The notes under the pieces were generated by a model, which did not search any database, was not told the DNA's origin, and saw only the letters and a list, made by a program, of their open reading frames with translations. From Chlorocebus sabaeus (taxonomy: Eukaryota; Chordata; Mammalia; Primates; Cercopithecidae), in NCBI RefSeq assembly GCF_047675955.1, contig NC_132904.1, positions 1,551,501 to 1,615,500 on the forward strand: DNA of 64,000 bases, in the 5' to 3' direction. Below are positions 21,190 through 34,055 of the stretch, piece after piece. How positions within the stretch are numbered: position 1 is the first letter of the stretch; every line of letters starts with the position of its first letter. Both the position numbers and the translations under genes were made by a program.

Positions 21190-22680
21190 TTTAATAAGGG
21201 AAATAAGTCCCATCCCAAACATGTCCCTGGTCCCTCCTGGTCCCTGCCAGCTGGCTCTTGGGAGTCTTTACTGTGTCATGTCTCACATCTCACCAGGTCC
21301 CATCTGTTGCTGACCCGGTTAGGCTGGTATTTAACCTCAGTCACCTGGAAGTCAGGTGAAAAGACGAGAGGCAGCTTTCAAGGGGCACCTGTTGCCCTGT
21401 GTGAGAACGATTTCAGCAGCTCGCTCAAACGTGACAGTAGTGTTAGCTCTGCCTGGGCGGGGTCGACCACCTGCTGAGTTCTGAGAGTCCAGGTGGGCTG
21501 CAGAGTCAACATCTTTGCGGGCACACATCCGCATGTTTCTGTCTCTGTTTCGAGGGCTCTGACTTCATGCCCCAGGCCTTCCTTGGCTGAGCAGTCCAAC
21601 CTCTCGGTGACTCTGGGACCATCACAATCAGGTCCTGAGTCTGCCACTCAGCTGGGTCTGCCTTCCACGGAGGGAGCAGGGGCTTCTTTGTGAGCTAGCA
21701 CCAAGCCCCCAGCACCATGCTTAGCCCTGGACTCTTCACTGGCAGCTGCCATGTTTCATTATCCTTGGACTGGGCCTCCCTGCCACTCGGCAGTGCCACC
21801 CAACCCTGCGGATCTTCTTGGCACTGTCCCCTTGTGTTTTCCAAATGCCTACGTCATCGTACTGCCACAGGGGCTCTCCTCCACCTAGATCTTTCCTGCA
21901 AAGCATCACCAGCAAGATTTTAACAAAGGAGTCTCCACCTCGTGTCAAGGGCCGTCCATGCCCCACCCAACAACCAGAGGGGTGGCTCCTGTGCCTCTGA
22001 GCAGTAGGTGGGCCCATCCCAAGTGCTCATCCCAGCACCCGGCTTCTCAGGCCACTCTCAGCACTGCTTGCATTTATCAGGGGCCTTCTAAAGAGCAGGC
22101 CCAAGGACGGGGCCGAATGCAGGGGATTTCGGCAGGGAAATGCCTACGTGGAGGAAATGGGGAGCAGCCCTAAGGGCTTGGGGAGCCATGACCCTGCTGC
22201 AAGCATGACCGTGAATGAAGGGCGAGGGGAAGCAGCGTGGGAGACCACCATGCTCTCAGAAAAACACTGGACGAGGCCTCCGGGGATCCCTGCACCAACG
22301 TCTTTCATCAGAGGAGTGTCAGGTCTCCCAGGAGCATCCTGTACAGCACCCCAGTCTCTGGGAGCGGCCCATGACTTTGGGGTAAATACGGTTCTGGATT
22401 GCAGACTGCGACTGCCGGGGCCTGGGACGGCCACTCTCCCCCACGGCAAACTCGATTTGCATGCAGAAGAGCGGAACGTCACCATGAATACACGGCCTAC
22501 AAGTCCTCTAAGGAACCCAGCACCAACACAGAAAAGTACATATTTTTTCTCAAGGACATGTGACACATTCACAAAAGATTGACCATAAAGTAAGTATTGA
22601 AACATTTTAAAAGATTGAAATCATATGGTGAGTATTCTCTGCATTTATGCTACAACTCCATGAATACAATTTAAATAGAA
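21190..22680. other. Repeat-poor single-copy sequence
   Basis: No interspersed repeat or gene recognised in about 1.5 kb. Overlapping open frames on both strands (for example 22144-22605 minus and 22148-22582 plus) show no domain, so none is called. Confidence 0.4.
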
Positions 22681-22687
22681 CATTCTG

Positions 22688-22937
22688 GGCCGGGCACTAT
22701 GGCTCACACCTGTAATCCCAGCACTTTGGTTGGCCAAGGCGGGCAGATCACCTCAGGTCAGGAGTTTGAGACCAGCCTGGCCAACAGGGTGAAACCCTGT
22801 CTCTACTAAAAATACAAAAATTAGCCAGACTTGGTGGCGGGAGCCTGTAGTACCAGCTGCTCGGGAGGCTGAGGGAGGAGAATCGCTTGAACTCAGGAGG
22901 CGGAGGTTGCAGTAAGCGGAGATCACGTTCACGCCAC
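22688..22937 (+). mobile_element. 3'-truncated Alu
   Basis: Sense Alu from GGGCCGGGCACTATGG, stopping near GGAGATCACGTTCACGCC, where an older Alu takes over. Confidence 0.8.
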
Positions 22938-23205
22938 TTGAGACCAGGAGACCACTCTGGGCAAAATAGAAAGATTCCATCTCTACAAATACACACACAC
23001 ACACACACACATATATACATATATAAAAATTGACCTGGTGTAGTGGTGTACACCTATAGTCCCAGCTACTCCAGAGGCTGAGGTGGGAGGATGGCTTCGG
23101 CCCAGGAAGTCAAGGCTTCGGTGAGTCACGATCACACCTCTGAACTCCAGCCTGGATGACAGAGTGAGACTCTGCCTCTAAAAAAATTAAAATTAAAAAA
23201 TAGAT
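22938..23205 (+). mobile_element. 5'-truncated AluJ-like element with an internal (CA)n
   Basis: GAGACCAGGAGACCACTCTGGG ... GACAGAGTGAGACTCTG. The central A-rich linker has expanded into (CA)n at 22990-23010 followed by ATATAT. Confidence 0.75.
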
Positions 23206-23246
23206 TAATTAAAATGTTTTAACAAAGGTTCATCTTACCCCTTCTT

Positions 23247-23557
23247 GTTACTTTTGTTTTTTGGGGTTTTTTTTTGAGATGGAGTTTCACTCTTGTCGCC
23301 CAGGCTAGAGTGCAATGGCGCCATCTTTGCTCACTGCAACCTCCGCCTCCAGGATTCAAGCGATTCTCCTGCCTCAGTCTCCTGAGTAGCTGGGATTACA
23401 GGCGCCTGCCACCACGCCTGGCTGATTTTGTATTTTTAATAGAGATAGGGTTTCACTTTGTTGGTCAGGCTGGTCTTGAACTCCTGATATCAGGTGATCC
23501 ACCCACCTTTGCCTCCCAAAGTGTTGAGATTACAGGCGTGAGCCACTGAACCCGGCC
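23247..23557 (-). mobile_element. Alu with target duplication
   Basis: Antisense Alu flanked by TACCCCTTCTT at 23236-23246 and 23558-23568. Confidence 0.92.
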
Positions 23558-23912
23558 TACCCCTTCTTTTATTCTGCATTTTCTTTACCAGTTTGTCAAC
23601 CAACCAATTTGTCACCAACTTGCCACAGTTATCTTGCACTCAAATTGCACTTAAAAATAAAATTAGAAAACATAAAAACATCTGAGGGGAAAAATGGAAG
23701 CTCATTGTCATAGCATTTTTACACAGATACATACTAGATAAAAGAGCTGTAGAAAGTGCTGTCTCTTTGGCCCTCTTGTTTGCTGTTTGTGCACCAATCA
23801 AAACAACTGAGGTTCGTTGGAATATGGTGCATAATTCAGACGGTGGAATATAATATTCTCTGACTAAAAACTGCTACATTGAGTAAAACAACAAAAAAAG
23901 TATTTTTTTCCC

Positions 23913-24020
23913 AGGTACTCAGGAGGTTGAGGCACAAGAATCCCTTGAGCTCGGGAGGTGGAGGTTACAGTGAGCTGAGGTTGTGGCCAGTGCACTCCAG
24001 CCTGGACAACAGAGTAATTT
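23913..24020 (+). mobile_element. Alu right-monomer fragment
   Basis: AGGTACTCAGGAGGTTGAGGC to CTGGACAACAGAGTAA. Confidence 0.8.
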
Positions 24021-24806
24021 AAAAAGAAATGAATGAATTAAGCATTCAGTGCAAGATATTGGAGAGAGAAGGACATAAATAGGATAGCAAATAAAGCAAT
24101 AACTATTAAAGGAATTCAAACTAAATGAAAACCTTCCTACAAAGAAATCTCCAGGGTCACATGCCCTCACCAGCTGCTGCACCAAATATAAAATGCAGAG
24201 GCAAAAACCCTGTCAAGCAACTCGAGGCCAAGCAGCCAAATATTGGCTCCCAAGCCCCAGGGGGGCAGGGTGCACAAGGAAGCCTGCGAGTCCGGCGTAC
24301 ACTTGCTTCTGGAACAAAAAGGCACGACAAAAATAGCAGCGTTTCAAAGCACAAATACACAATGAACGTTTTAGGCCCAGTCCAGGCACACAGCCTGTTT
24401 TAACATTAGACAAAATGTCCAAGAATGTCATTTGCTGCATTAACTTCCTGAATACAAGGAAGAAAATAGCATAAATGATGTAGAAACGTTGTTCTGTAAC
24501 ATTTCATAGGAATTTAATAAAATGGGGCCGTTTCTGCCAGAATGCATTGCGTAAAATGCAAACTAGCTCAAAAGCAATTGGCAAATAAAGCAATATCAGT
24601 ATGACACTAGAATTATTCTCTTTTAGTCACCTTTTCCCCCAGCATATTAATGATGTAAAAGGACTGAGGTAAGCATTTTCACAGTTAAGACAGGCTCTTC
24701 TTTCAATGCGGGCCATGGCTGGCTTGGTGTCGGCAGCGACTGCCGTGGCACCTGCCCTGATGAGCCATCTGAAAAAGCTGGAGGCACAGTTGAAAAAGCT
24801 GAGAAG
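24021..24806. other. Unassigned, L1-like start
   Basis: 24090-24195 is weakly L1 ORF2-like. The rest shows no recognised element or gene. Confidence 0.35.
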
Positions 24807-25098
24807 TGCCAGGCACGGTGGCTCACACCCGTAGTCCCAGCACTTTGGGAGGCTGAGGTGGGTGGATCCCCTGAAGTCAGGAGTTCAAGACCAGCCTGGC
24901 CAACATGGTGAAACCCCGTCTCTACTAAAAATACGAAAATTAACCGGGCGTGGTGGGGGGCACTTGTAATCCCAGCTATGCAGGAGGTTGAGGCAGGAGA
25001 ATCGCTTGAACCCGGGAGGTGGAGGTTGCAGAGATCGTGCCATTGACTCCAGCCTGGGTGACAGAGCAAGACTCTGTCTCCAAAAGAAAAAAAAAATA
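24807..25098 (+). mobile_element. Alu
   Basis: Sense Alu ending in AAAAGAAAAAAAAA. Confidence 0.9.
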
Positions 25099-25859
25099 CG
25101 TTTCACCCATGATGAAAAAAAAAATCATGAAAATGCCTGCAATCTGAAGCACACGTTTAAATTTGGCAAAATCTGAAGTGAGAGCCTCTCAGGGCCTCTT
25201 TGTTGGAATGAGAATCCCGAGCCAGGATTGAAGGCTGAGAGGGGGCAGTTGACAGGTGCCGGGGCGACGTGATGATGGGGACTGAACTTTGCTAATGCTT
25301 GTCATTTACTCCAGTCCCAAAATTACACAGTTTTGGAATAAAACTGCTGCCCAAACCTATTTTTCCATCAGCTTTGTTAGTTTTTAGTCCATGCTTTCTT
25401 TTGCAGAATAAAAAGTCTTTCCTATTTATGGCATTATAGCAAAAATGTCAATATTAGCATATTATAAATGATAGGGAAGTTCCTTAAGTTAATAGAGGAT
25501 GTCTGCAAATACCCAGAACAAATATCACACAAGTCCTACAACCTTCAAAGATTTATCTTTGAGATAAGGATGATAAAATAAAAGCCCATTATCACCACCT
25601 GTTTTATATTGAAATTGAGGTCCTAGAAAATGCAGTTAGTCAAGAAAAACACATAAAATGCATGTGAATTAGGAAGAAATAAAACTCTAATCATTTATAT
25701 GATAAGGTGCTATGATTGTGTATATATAAGAAAATCTAGATAAAGCCAGAAAACATTATTAAAATAAAAACTACATTTAGTAAGAATCCTGGCTGTATGA
25801 TTACTCTTTAATAGTCAATTGTATTTATTCACATCAGTAATAAAAACTTAGAAAAGAAA

Positions 25860-26560
25860 ATGTTTCAAACGGTGTGACATTTACAATAGCATAAAAATCA
25901 AATATCTAGAAATAAATTCAACAAGCTCTGTGTAAGACTCTACACAGAGAACTATAAAGCAGTTTTTTTGGGAGAAATTAAAGGCTTACATAAATGGAAG
26001 GTTATAGCATGCTTGGAGATTTGGAAAACCCTTGCCTATCGTAAAAATATGTAAAGAAAAACTTACATATTATAAAAATGTAAATTCATTAATGGCAAAA
26101 ATCACAGTTACTTTTGCACCAGCCTAATATTTGGGGAGAATTTGCATTTTTATAATGTGTGAGAATTTTTGTTTATATATGTTTATAATATGTAAGGATT
26201 TTCCAAATCTCCAAGCATGCTTTATGGCATACTCTTAATGGCAAAAACCACAATTACTTTTGACCCAACCAAAATGTATCTATAGATTTAATCAAAATTC
26301 TGATAGGCTTAAAAAATTTGGATAAACTGGCTCTAAAATTAAGTGAAAATCTAAAGTAAAATAATCGAGAAATTCTTGGAGAGTGACAATATGAGGGGTG
26401 GAAAGGACCTGAGTGGTTATTCTAAAGCTACAGTAGGTGAGATGATCTGGCCTTGGTGCAACAACAGACAGAAGAGCAAATAGAGAGCCGAGAACTAGAC
26501 CCCTGCATCCAGGAACTCCTGATGTCTAGCTAAGGTGGTGCGGCAGAGCAGTGAAGACAG
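25860..26560 (+). mobile_element. L1 ORF2 fragment interrupted by a MADE1 fold-back
   Basis: Sense ORF2 nucleotides before 26030 (ATTTACAATAGCATAAAAATC, AGAGAACTATAAAGCAG) and after 26273 (ATCTATAGATTTAATCAAAATTC, AAAGCTACAGTAGG) belong to one L1. The 250 bases between are the structure listed next. Sequence from 25100 to 25860 is AT-rich and unassigned. Confidence 0.75.
26006..26272. repeat. Imperfect inverted repeat with two same-orientation MADE1 halves
   Basis: Arms 26006-26088 (AGCATGCTTGGAGATTTGG...) and 26138-26221 (...CCAAATCTCCAAGCATGCT) are complementary, roughly 85% by eye, with the outer 23 bases exact. After the left arm (26089-26126) and again after the right arm (26235-26270) sits the same half of the MADE1 mariner palindrome, 'TTAATGGCAAAAA...ACTTTTG'. 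Arms are L1 ORF2-derived, the halves are mariner-derived. MADE1 hairpins are the known source of the miR-548 family, but here no complete 80-bp MADE1 palindrome remains. Confidence 0.85.
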
Positions 26561-26690
26561 GACAGGTTTTCAAAACACCAGAGAGGCGGAACTTACCTCT
26601 ACCTGTCTCCGTGTGCAGGTAGATTATCCATCTAAATATGAAAAACAACATAATAAAGACCTAGAAGGTCATCAAGGGTGATATCTTTTA

Positions 26691-26984
26691 TTTTATTATT
26701 ATTATTATTTTTGAGATGGAGTCTCGCTCTTGTCACCCAGGCTGGAGTGCGGTGGCGCCATCCCAGCTCACTGCAACCTCCACCTCTGGGTTCAAGTGAT
26801 TCTTGCGCCTCAGCCTCCCTAGTAGCTGAGATAACAGGCGTGCACCACCACCCCCAGCTAATTTTTGTATTTTTGGTTTCACCATGTTGGCCAGGCTGGT
26901 CTCGAACTCCTGACCTCAGGTGATCCTCCCACCTTGGCCTCCAGAACTGCTGGGATTACAGGCGTGAGCCAGCGCACCTGGCCA
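26691..26984 (-). mobile_element. Alu with target duplication
   Basis: Antisense Alu with a (TTA)n head, flanked by exact GTGATATCTTTTA at 26678-26690 and 26985-26997. Confidence 0.93.
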
Positions 26985-26997
26985 GTGATATCTTTTA

Positions 26998-27752
<755 letters not shown>

Positions 27753-28119
27753 AAAGAGCTGAGTGAACTCCTCCCTTGCAACCCCGTGGTTCGTGATTCC
27801 CTCTGGAAACAGTGGCCTGCTCCCAGGGTACGAGGCCGCCGGGATTCCCACCTAGCTCTCCAGCCAGAGCGAAGAGCAAAGAGCAAAACCTCTGCCGGGG
27901 AAACGGAACGTGCGTCCTCTTTCACGGCTTAGGAGAAACACTGAAGGGCTCAGGAGGGTTCTGCCCCAAATCGGTAACAAACTGAAAGTGACTGACTCAG
28001 AAAATCTCAAACCCAATCCTGAGCAAACAAAACAAACTGGGTTGAAACCGTCAACCCCTCCCACACGATCCACCTAACCGGAGGAGAAAATCCTCTCCAC
28101 GAGAAAACAACAATTTGTC
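27753..28119. other. Unassigned sequence
   Basis: GC-richer stretch without a recognised gene. The antisense frame 27572-27925 is mostly Alu. Confidence 0.35.
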
Positions 28120-29273
28120 TTTAATAAGTTTATACATAACGTTTAGCCTCTGAAGTTCTTTTACACATGATGTATGAAATGCAAAAATAAATAAATAGAG
28201 ACATGAAAAGAAGATCAATGCATCCAATATCAAGAAAATAAATGTAGCGGGATGGCTACCTGTTGTAAAAAAGGAAAAAAAGAAAAGAAAGCCAGACAGT
28301 AAAAGGCCACCACTTATAATCTGTATGTTGGAGTGAGCAGACATGCATTAAAATAACTATTATAAATATGTCTTTAAAATAGAGGAAAAGATGAACAAAA
28401 TAGATGAGAAGATGAAGAATCTCATCAGAATATTGGAACCTAAAAAACAATGGTATAAGCATTGTTAAACTAAACATTATATCTAAAATTTGAAAATACA
28501 TTGGATGAAAAGACAGAATATAACTGTGCTATGCCCACATATACTTTCTGAGAGTAGGTCCTGAGATACTTACACAAATTATGTTCTAAGTTAGTATTTC
28601 CTAAAGTGTTTGGCAATAATCAAGGTATAATTAAATTTTGCTTAAAATATACAATGTATAGAAAATGTTGGATTAAGCAACACTCAACAGGCTAAGCAAC
28701 ATGCCTTTTGTGAATTTTATTTTACCTAGCTAATATGCATCATGAATCTTCAGAGAAGGGTTCTTAACATATTCTTTTGTTTTCCTTCACACAAGTCAAG
28801 AGTCCTAATCAAGATTTTCTGCAATCAACTATGATTCTTCTAAAAACGTGTTGGGTATATTCAATAATACACTGAACATAGCAGAAGAATGAATTAGTAA
28901 ATTCAAAGAAAGATGAATAGAAAATATACAAATTAAAGACATTCTTTTATGGGACTGTCAATATAACTGACTGGTTTTATAAGTTAATTGATTTCTTATC
29001 AGAAACAATGGGAACCATAAGAGAATGGGATGACAGCATGTTGTTGGATTTTTAAAAGAAAAAGATGGCCAACCTAGAATTCTATAGTCAACAAAAATAT
29101 CCTTCAAAAATAAAAGCAAAGACCATTTCAGACCAGCCAGGCTGCTGCAGGAAACACTTAACAGAGATTTTTGTGCTGAAAAAAAATTGTCCCAGATAGA
29201 ATGCTGAACTTCAAAACAGAAGACAGTGTCCTGGAAAGGCTGAGTAAGTATGCAAGTCAATACATGGAAAAAC

Positions 29274-29304
<31 letters not shown>

Positions 29305-29410
29305 CTGGGTATTTAAAACAATGAGATTACAGATGTTTAGAACATATATAGAAGTAAAATATAAAATGACAATAGCACAAAGGGCAGGAGGAGGTAGACA
29401 TGGTTAAATT
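28120..29410 (+). mobile_element. HAL1/L1 5'-half fragments
   Basis: ORF1-type sequence (GAGGAAAAGATGAACAAAATAG) and a later block (CCAACCTAGAATTCTATAGTC, TATCCTTCAAAAATAAAAGC) fit the 5' half of an old LINE-1 or HAL1. A GA tract occurs at 29276-29296. Boundaries are loose. Confidence 0.5.
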
Positions 29411-29577
29411 TCTGTAAAATGCCCGTACTGTTTTTGGGAAGTGGTAAAAGTACAACTTTCTTTAGACTATAACAAGCCAGTAACTCCCGTTGTCACATTA
29501 TAACTCCTAAGAGATAATTACAAAAGTGTATAGCTAAAAATCTAATGGAGATAAAATGAAATAAAAACATTCGATTT

Positions 29578-29876
29578 GGCCAGGCGTGGTGGCTCATACC
29601 TGTAATCCCAGCACTTTGGGAGGCTGAGGTGGATGGATCACAAGGTCAGGAGTTGAGACCAGCCTGGCCAGCATGGTGAAACCCCATCTCTACTAAAAGT
29701 ACAAAAAATTAGCCTGGCGTAGTGGCGCTCGCCTGTAATCCCAGCTAGTCAGGAGACTGAGGCAGGAGAATTGCTTGAACCTAGCAGGTGGAGGTTTCAG
29801 TGAGCTAAGATCCTACCACTGCAGTCCAGCCTGGGCAACAGAGAGACTCCCTCTCAAACAAACAAACAAACAAACA
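29578..29876 (+). mobile_element. Alu with target duplication
   Basis: Flanked by ACATTCGAT at 29568-29576 and 29877-29885; tail is (CAAA)n. Confidence 0.92.
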
Positions 29877-30065
29877 ACATTCGATCCGTCTAACAAAAGG
29901 CAGAAAAGAAATAGGAGGGAAAACAAGTGAGCTGAGTAAAACATTGCAAAACAAAGGTAGATTTAAATCTAACTATATCATAATTATATTCAGTGTTACA
30001 ATGAGTGGATAATCACTGCAGTTAAAAGTCAAATTAGTCAATGCTGCTTTAAAAAAGAAAAAAAC

Positions 30066-30392
30066 GCTGGGTGCGGTGGCTCACGCCTGTAATCCCAGCA
30101 CTTTGGGAGGCTGAGGCAGGTGGATCACGAGGTCAGGAGATCGAGACCATCCTGGCTAACACAGTGAGACCCCGTCTCTACAAAAAATGTAAAAAATTAG
30201 CCAGGCATAGTAGCGGGCACCTGTAGTCCCAGCTACTCGGGAGGCTGAGGCAGGAGAATGGTGTGAACCCGGGAGGCAGAGCTTTCAGTGAGCCGAGATC
30301 ACGTCACTGCACTCCAGCCTGGGCGACAGAGCGAGACTCCATCTCAAAAAAACAAAACAAAACAAAACAAACAAACAAAAAAACCCTGTTGT
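30066..30392 (+). mobile_element. AluY-like element
   Basis: Sense, full-length, with a tail of AAAAC units. Confidence 0.9.
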
Positions 30393-30398
30393 TTACAG

Positions 30399-30692
30399 CT
30401 GGCCACAGTGGCTCACGCCTGTTATCCCAACACTTTGGGAAGCTGAGACAGGTGGACTGCTTGAGCTCAGGAGTTCGAGGCCAGCCTAGGTGATATTGCA
30501 AGACCCCATCTCTACCAAAAAACAAAAATTAGCCAGGCGTGGTGACATGTGCCTGTGTTCCCAGCTACTCAGGAGGCTGAAGTGGGAGGATTACTGAAGT
30601 CCGGGAAGTCAAGGCTGCAGTGAGCTGTGATTGTGCCACTGCACTCCAGCCTGGGTGACAGAGTGAGACCCAGTCTCAAAAATAAATAAATA
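30399..30692 (+). mobile_element. Alu (older, AluJ-like)
   Basis: Sense, more diverged (GCTGGCCACAGTGGC), tail AAAATAAATAAATA. Confidence 0.88.
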
Positions 30693-30909
30693 CAGCCTGG
30701 CCAACATGGTGAAACCCCATCTCTACTAAAAATACAAAAACTAGCTGGGCGTGGTGGCACACGCCTGTGGTCCCAGCTACTCGGAAGGCTGAGGCAGGAG
30801 AATTGCTTGAACCTGAGAGGCAGAGGCTGCAGTGAAACAAGATTGTGCCACTACACTCCAGCCTGGGCAATAGAGCAAGACTCCGTCTCAATAAATAAAT
30901 AAATAAATA
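30693..30909 (+). mobile_element. 5'-truncated Alu
   Basis: Starts at CAGCCTGGCCAACATGG directly after the previous tail; tail (AAAT)n. Confidence 0.88.
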
Positions 30910-30989
30910 GTTGTTCATAAAAGATATAATTAAAGGATATGGACAGATTGGGATGGAAATATGATATAGTTTATAAACATCACCCAAAA

Positions 30990-31440
30990 AAAGCAGCAGT
31001 AGCTAAATAAACTTCAGAAAAGAAGTAGACTTAATAAAAGAAATATTGCTCCCAATAAAATGAATCATTTGATCATTTTAAAAAGATCAATCAAGAAGAC
31101 ACAACAATTCTAGACTTCCATTCATCTGATAACATTGCTTTAAAATACACAAAAGCACAGCTTGGCAATGGCAAGGAGACATAGGCAAATCTACAATCAG
31201 AGTTGGCGGCTTTAATCCACCTCTCTCAGCAACTGATGGGACAATTAGACCGAAACCAAAATCAGTAAGGTGGGAGAAGATTTCAACAACACAATTAACC
31301 ACTGGAAATAATTAAAATTTATAGTCAATAACTGGAAAATAAACATATTTTCAAGTGCACATAGACACAGTTACAGGAACAGACCAACTTCTGCTTCAAA
31401 AAGAAGCCTCCTGCGTTGTTAAAGGATTGAAATGATCTAC
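30990..31440 (+). mobile_element. L1 ORF2 fragment
   Basis: Diverged sense ORF2 sequence (TCAATCAAGAAGACACAACAA ... ATTTTCAAGTGCACATAG). Confidence 0.6.
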
Positions 31441-31500
31441 GTATGTTCCCTGACAACAGGAAAAATAAGGCCAGATACTGAGAACAGAAAGATAACTACA

Positions 31501-31790
31501 GGCCGGGCGCCGTGGCTCATGCCATTAATCCCAGCACTTTGGGAGGCCGAGGCGGGCAGACGACCTGAGACCAAGAGTTTCAGACCAGCCTGGCCAACAT
31601 TGGTCTCTACTAAAAATGCAAAAAATTAGCTGGGCATAGTGGTGGGCACCTGTAGTCCTACCTACTTGGGAGACTGAGGCAGGAGAATCCCTTGAACCTG
31701 GAAGGCAGAAGTTGCAGTGAGCTGATGTTGCACCATTGCACTCCAGCCTGGGTGAGTGAAGAGTGAAACCCCATCTCAAAGAAAAAAAAG
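31501..31790 (+). mobile_element. Alu
   Basis: Sense Alu starting GGCCGGGCGCCGTGG. Confidence 0.9.
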
Positions 31791-31820
31791 TAATGATAAC
31801 TATAAAAATCTGAATGTCTG

Positions 31821-32089
31821 CCAGGTATGGTGGCTCATGCCTGTAATCCCAGCACTTTGGGAGACCGAGGCAGGCAGATCATGAGGTCAAGAGATCAAGA
31901 CCATCCTGGCTAACATGGTGAAACCCCCTCTCTACTAAAAATACAAAAAGATTAGCCAGGTGTGGTGGTGGGCACCTGTAGTCCCAGCTACTCGGGAGGC
32001 TGAGGCAGGAGAATGGCACGAAACCAAGAGGCGGAGCTTGCAGCCAGCCTGGGCGACAGGGTGAGGCTCCGTCTTAAAAAAAAAAAAAA
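31821..32089 (+). mobile_element. Alu with target duplication and right-arm deletion
   Basis: Exact 14-bp flanks AATCTGAATGTCTG (31807-31820 and 32090-32103). The right monomer lacks the segment between GCGGAGCTTGCAG and CCAGCCTGGG. Confidence 0.93.
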
Positions 32090-32103
32090 AATCTGAATGT
32101 CTG

Positions 32104-32900
32104 CAAATTAACCCACAAGTGTCTATGTAATCAAGGATTCAAAAAAGAAATCAGGATAGAACTCAGAAACTATATTAAAACAAATGATAATAAAACATAT
32201 AATAATCAACACTTGTAGGATATTTATGGGTTTAAATTAATTCATTATATTATGAAAGAAGAAAAGTTAAAAAAAATTATTGACCAAAGTGGCTGGAGGG
32301 TAAAAGAGCAATTTAAACCCAAAGAAATTACAAGAAAGGGAATAATAAAGTTAGGAACAAAAACTAATGAAATGAAAAGCAGGCACACAATAGAAAGATC
32401 CATAGGCAAACTTTTTTTTTTTTTGAAAAAAAGTAACTATATTGATAATTATCTACAAGACTGACCAAGAGCAAAGAGAATCAAAAGTTGTCAGGAGTAT
32501 GAATGATCATGATCAGAAATGAAAATGCGGGCATCACTTCAGATCCCACGGACATCCAAAATGTAATAAAAATATACTATGAACAACTTTATGTCAATAC
32601 GTTTGGCAGCTTCGATGAAATGGGAAAATTCCTTGAAAACATTACCAGTTATGAAGACTTAACACAGATAGTATTCCCACAGTAATGAAGACAGTCCGAT
32701 GTTGCTGTAAAGTTAGATAAACAGACCAGTGGGATAGATTGAAGTCCAGGAACATATGTACCACGTCTCTGCAGTCACCCAACCAACCACTGAGAGCCCC
32801 TGCAACTTAGTAGGGGAAAGATGGTCTTCTCCATGAGTGACATGGCAACATGGGGACGTCTGTATGGGAAGAATAAAAATACTAACATTGCCCCTGAGTT
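32104..32900 (+). mobile_element. L1 ORF2 fragment
   Basis: Sense ORF2 nucleotides, including GAAATCAGGATAGAACTC and GATCCCACGGACATCC, with frameshifts. Sequence from 32900 to 33300 is unassigned. Confidence 0.65.
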
Positions 32901-33299
32901 GGTTCAGGTTCTCCTGCAGCAGAACCTGAAGTGAGAAGATCCACGTGTCTGTAATTTACTGGGGACATGCTCCTAGGAAAATATGGGAAGCAAAGTAAGA
33001 TTTCAGGAGAGTGAGGGTTTCTGTGCAGGCCCAGCTTCTGCCTAATCAATGGCAACTCTTCATCATAGACCATAAGTTTATCTTGATGCAGACAGGGGAG
33101 CTTGGCTTTGGAACTCCAGCCAGAAACAGCAGTGACTAACGGCTGTGAAAGGGATATAAAGTCCAGATACAGGGTCTTCCCAAGTACCGTCTCAGCCGTG
33201 GACTCTTGGAGACAGATGCACACTGAGGCTGGGGTGGGGCAGAGAGAAACAGTGGTATGACCCAAACGGACCTGGTGGAGGACCTACAGGGTCCTCGGC

Positions 33300-33560
33300 T
33301 TCCCCCACCTCCTACCTCACGTCATACACAAAAATTCATCCAAGGCGGAGCACAGACCTAGATCCAAAAGGCAGAACAATAAAGCTATTAGGAGAAAACC
33401 TTCATGATGCTGAAGTGAGTAAAAAAAAAAGACATTAAAAATTAACAGGACGTGAAAAACATCAGTCATACAAGATAAAAATTATAAATGGAATGTAATT
33501 AAAATAACTTAGTTATCAGAATATGACATTAAGAGAGTGAAAAGGCAAATCACAGAGTGA
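33300..33560 (+). mobile_element. L1 ORF2 3' fragment
   Basis: CCTCACGTCATACACAAAAATTC ... ATAAAGCTATTAGGAGAAAAC is the conserved ORF2 terminal region. Confidence 0.65.
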
Positions 33561-33704
33561 GAGTGTGCCTAATTTATTTGTCTGGAACAGTTCGTCAATC
33601 TTTCCTTGACATTTGTGACCTCGACACTTCTGATTACAGGCCAGATCTGTTCTCATGATCCCTCAGTTTGGGTCTGTCTGGTGTTTGGCTGTGCATTTTT
33701 GGCA

Positions 33705-34055
33705 GGATATTAGTCAGCTCAGGCTGCCACACCTAATATGACATGGTGTCTGAAACAAAAAAAATTATTCTGTCGCAGTTCTGGAGGCTGGAAGTACAAG
33801 ATCAAGGTGCTGGCAGATTTGGATCCTAGTGAGGGCTCTCTTCCTGGCTTGCAAACGGCCGCCTTCTCACTGTGTCTTCACAGGCTGGGGGAGAGAGAGA
33901 ACAAGCCCTCTGGTGTCTCTTCTCGTAAGGATACCAACCCCATCATGGGAGTCCCATCCTCACGACCTCATCTAACCCTGATCAGCTCCCAAAGGCCCTG
34001 CCATCAATACTGTCACAGTGGAGGTGACACAAACATTCAGTCCTTAACCGGCAGA
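33705..34055 (-). mobile_element. MaLR LTR (MST/MLT1 group)
   Basis: Antisense: TTAGTCAGCTCAGGCTGCC ... CAAACATTCAGTCCTTAACC, with GGAGGCTGGAAGTACAAGATC inside. Confidence 0.75.

Noticed and set aside
26089..26272. A functional miR-548-type gene
   Set aside because: Both MADE1 pieces are the same half in the same orientation, so the normal 80-bp hairpin cannot form; any hairpin would use the L1 arms instead.
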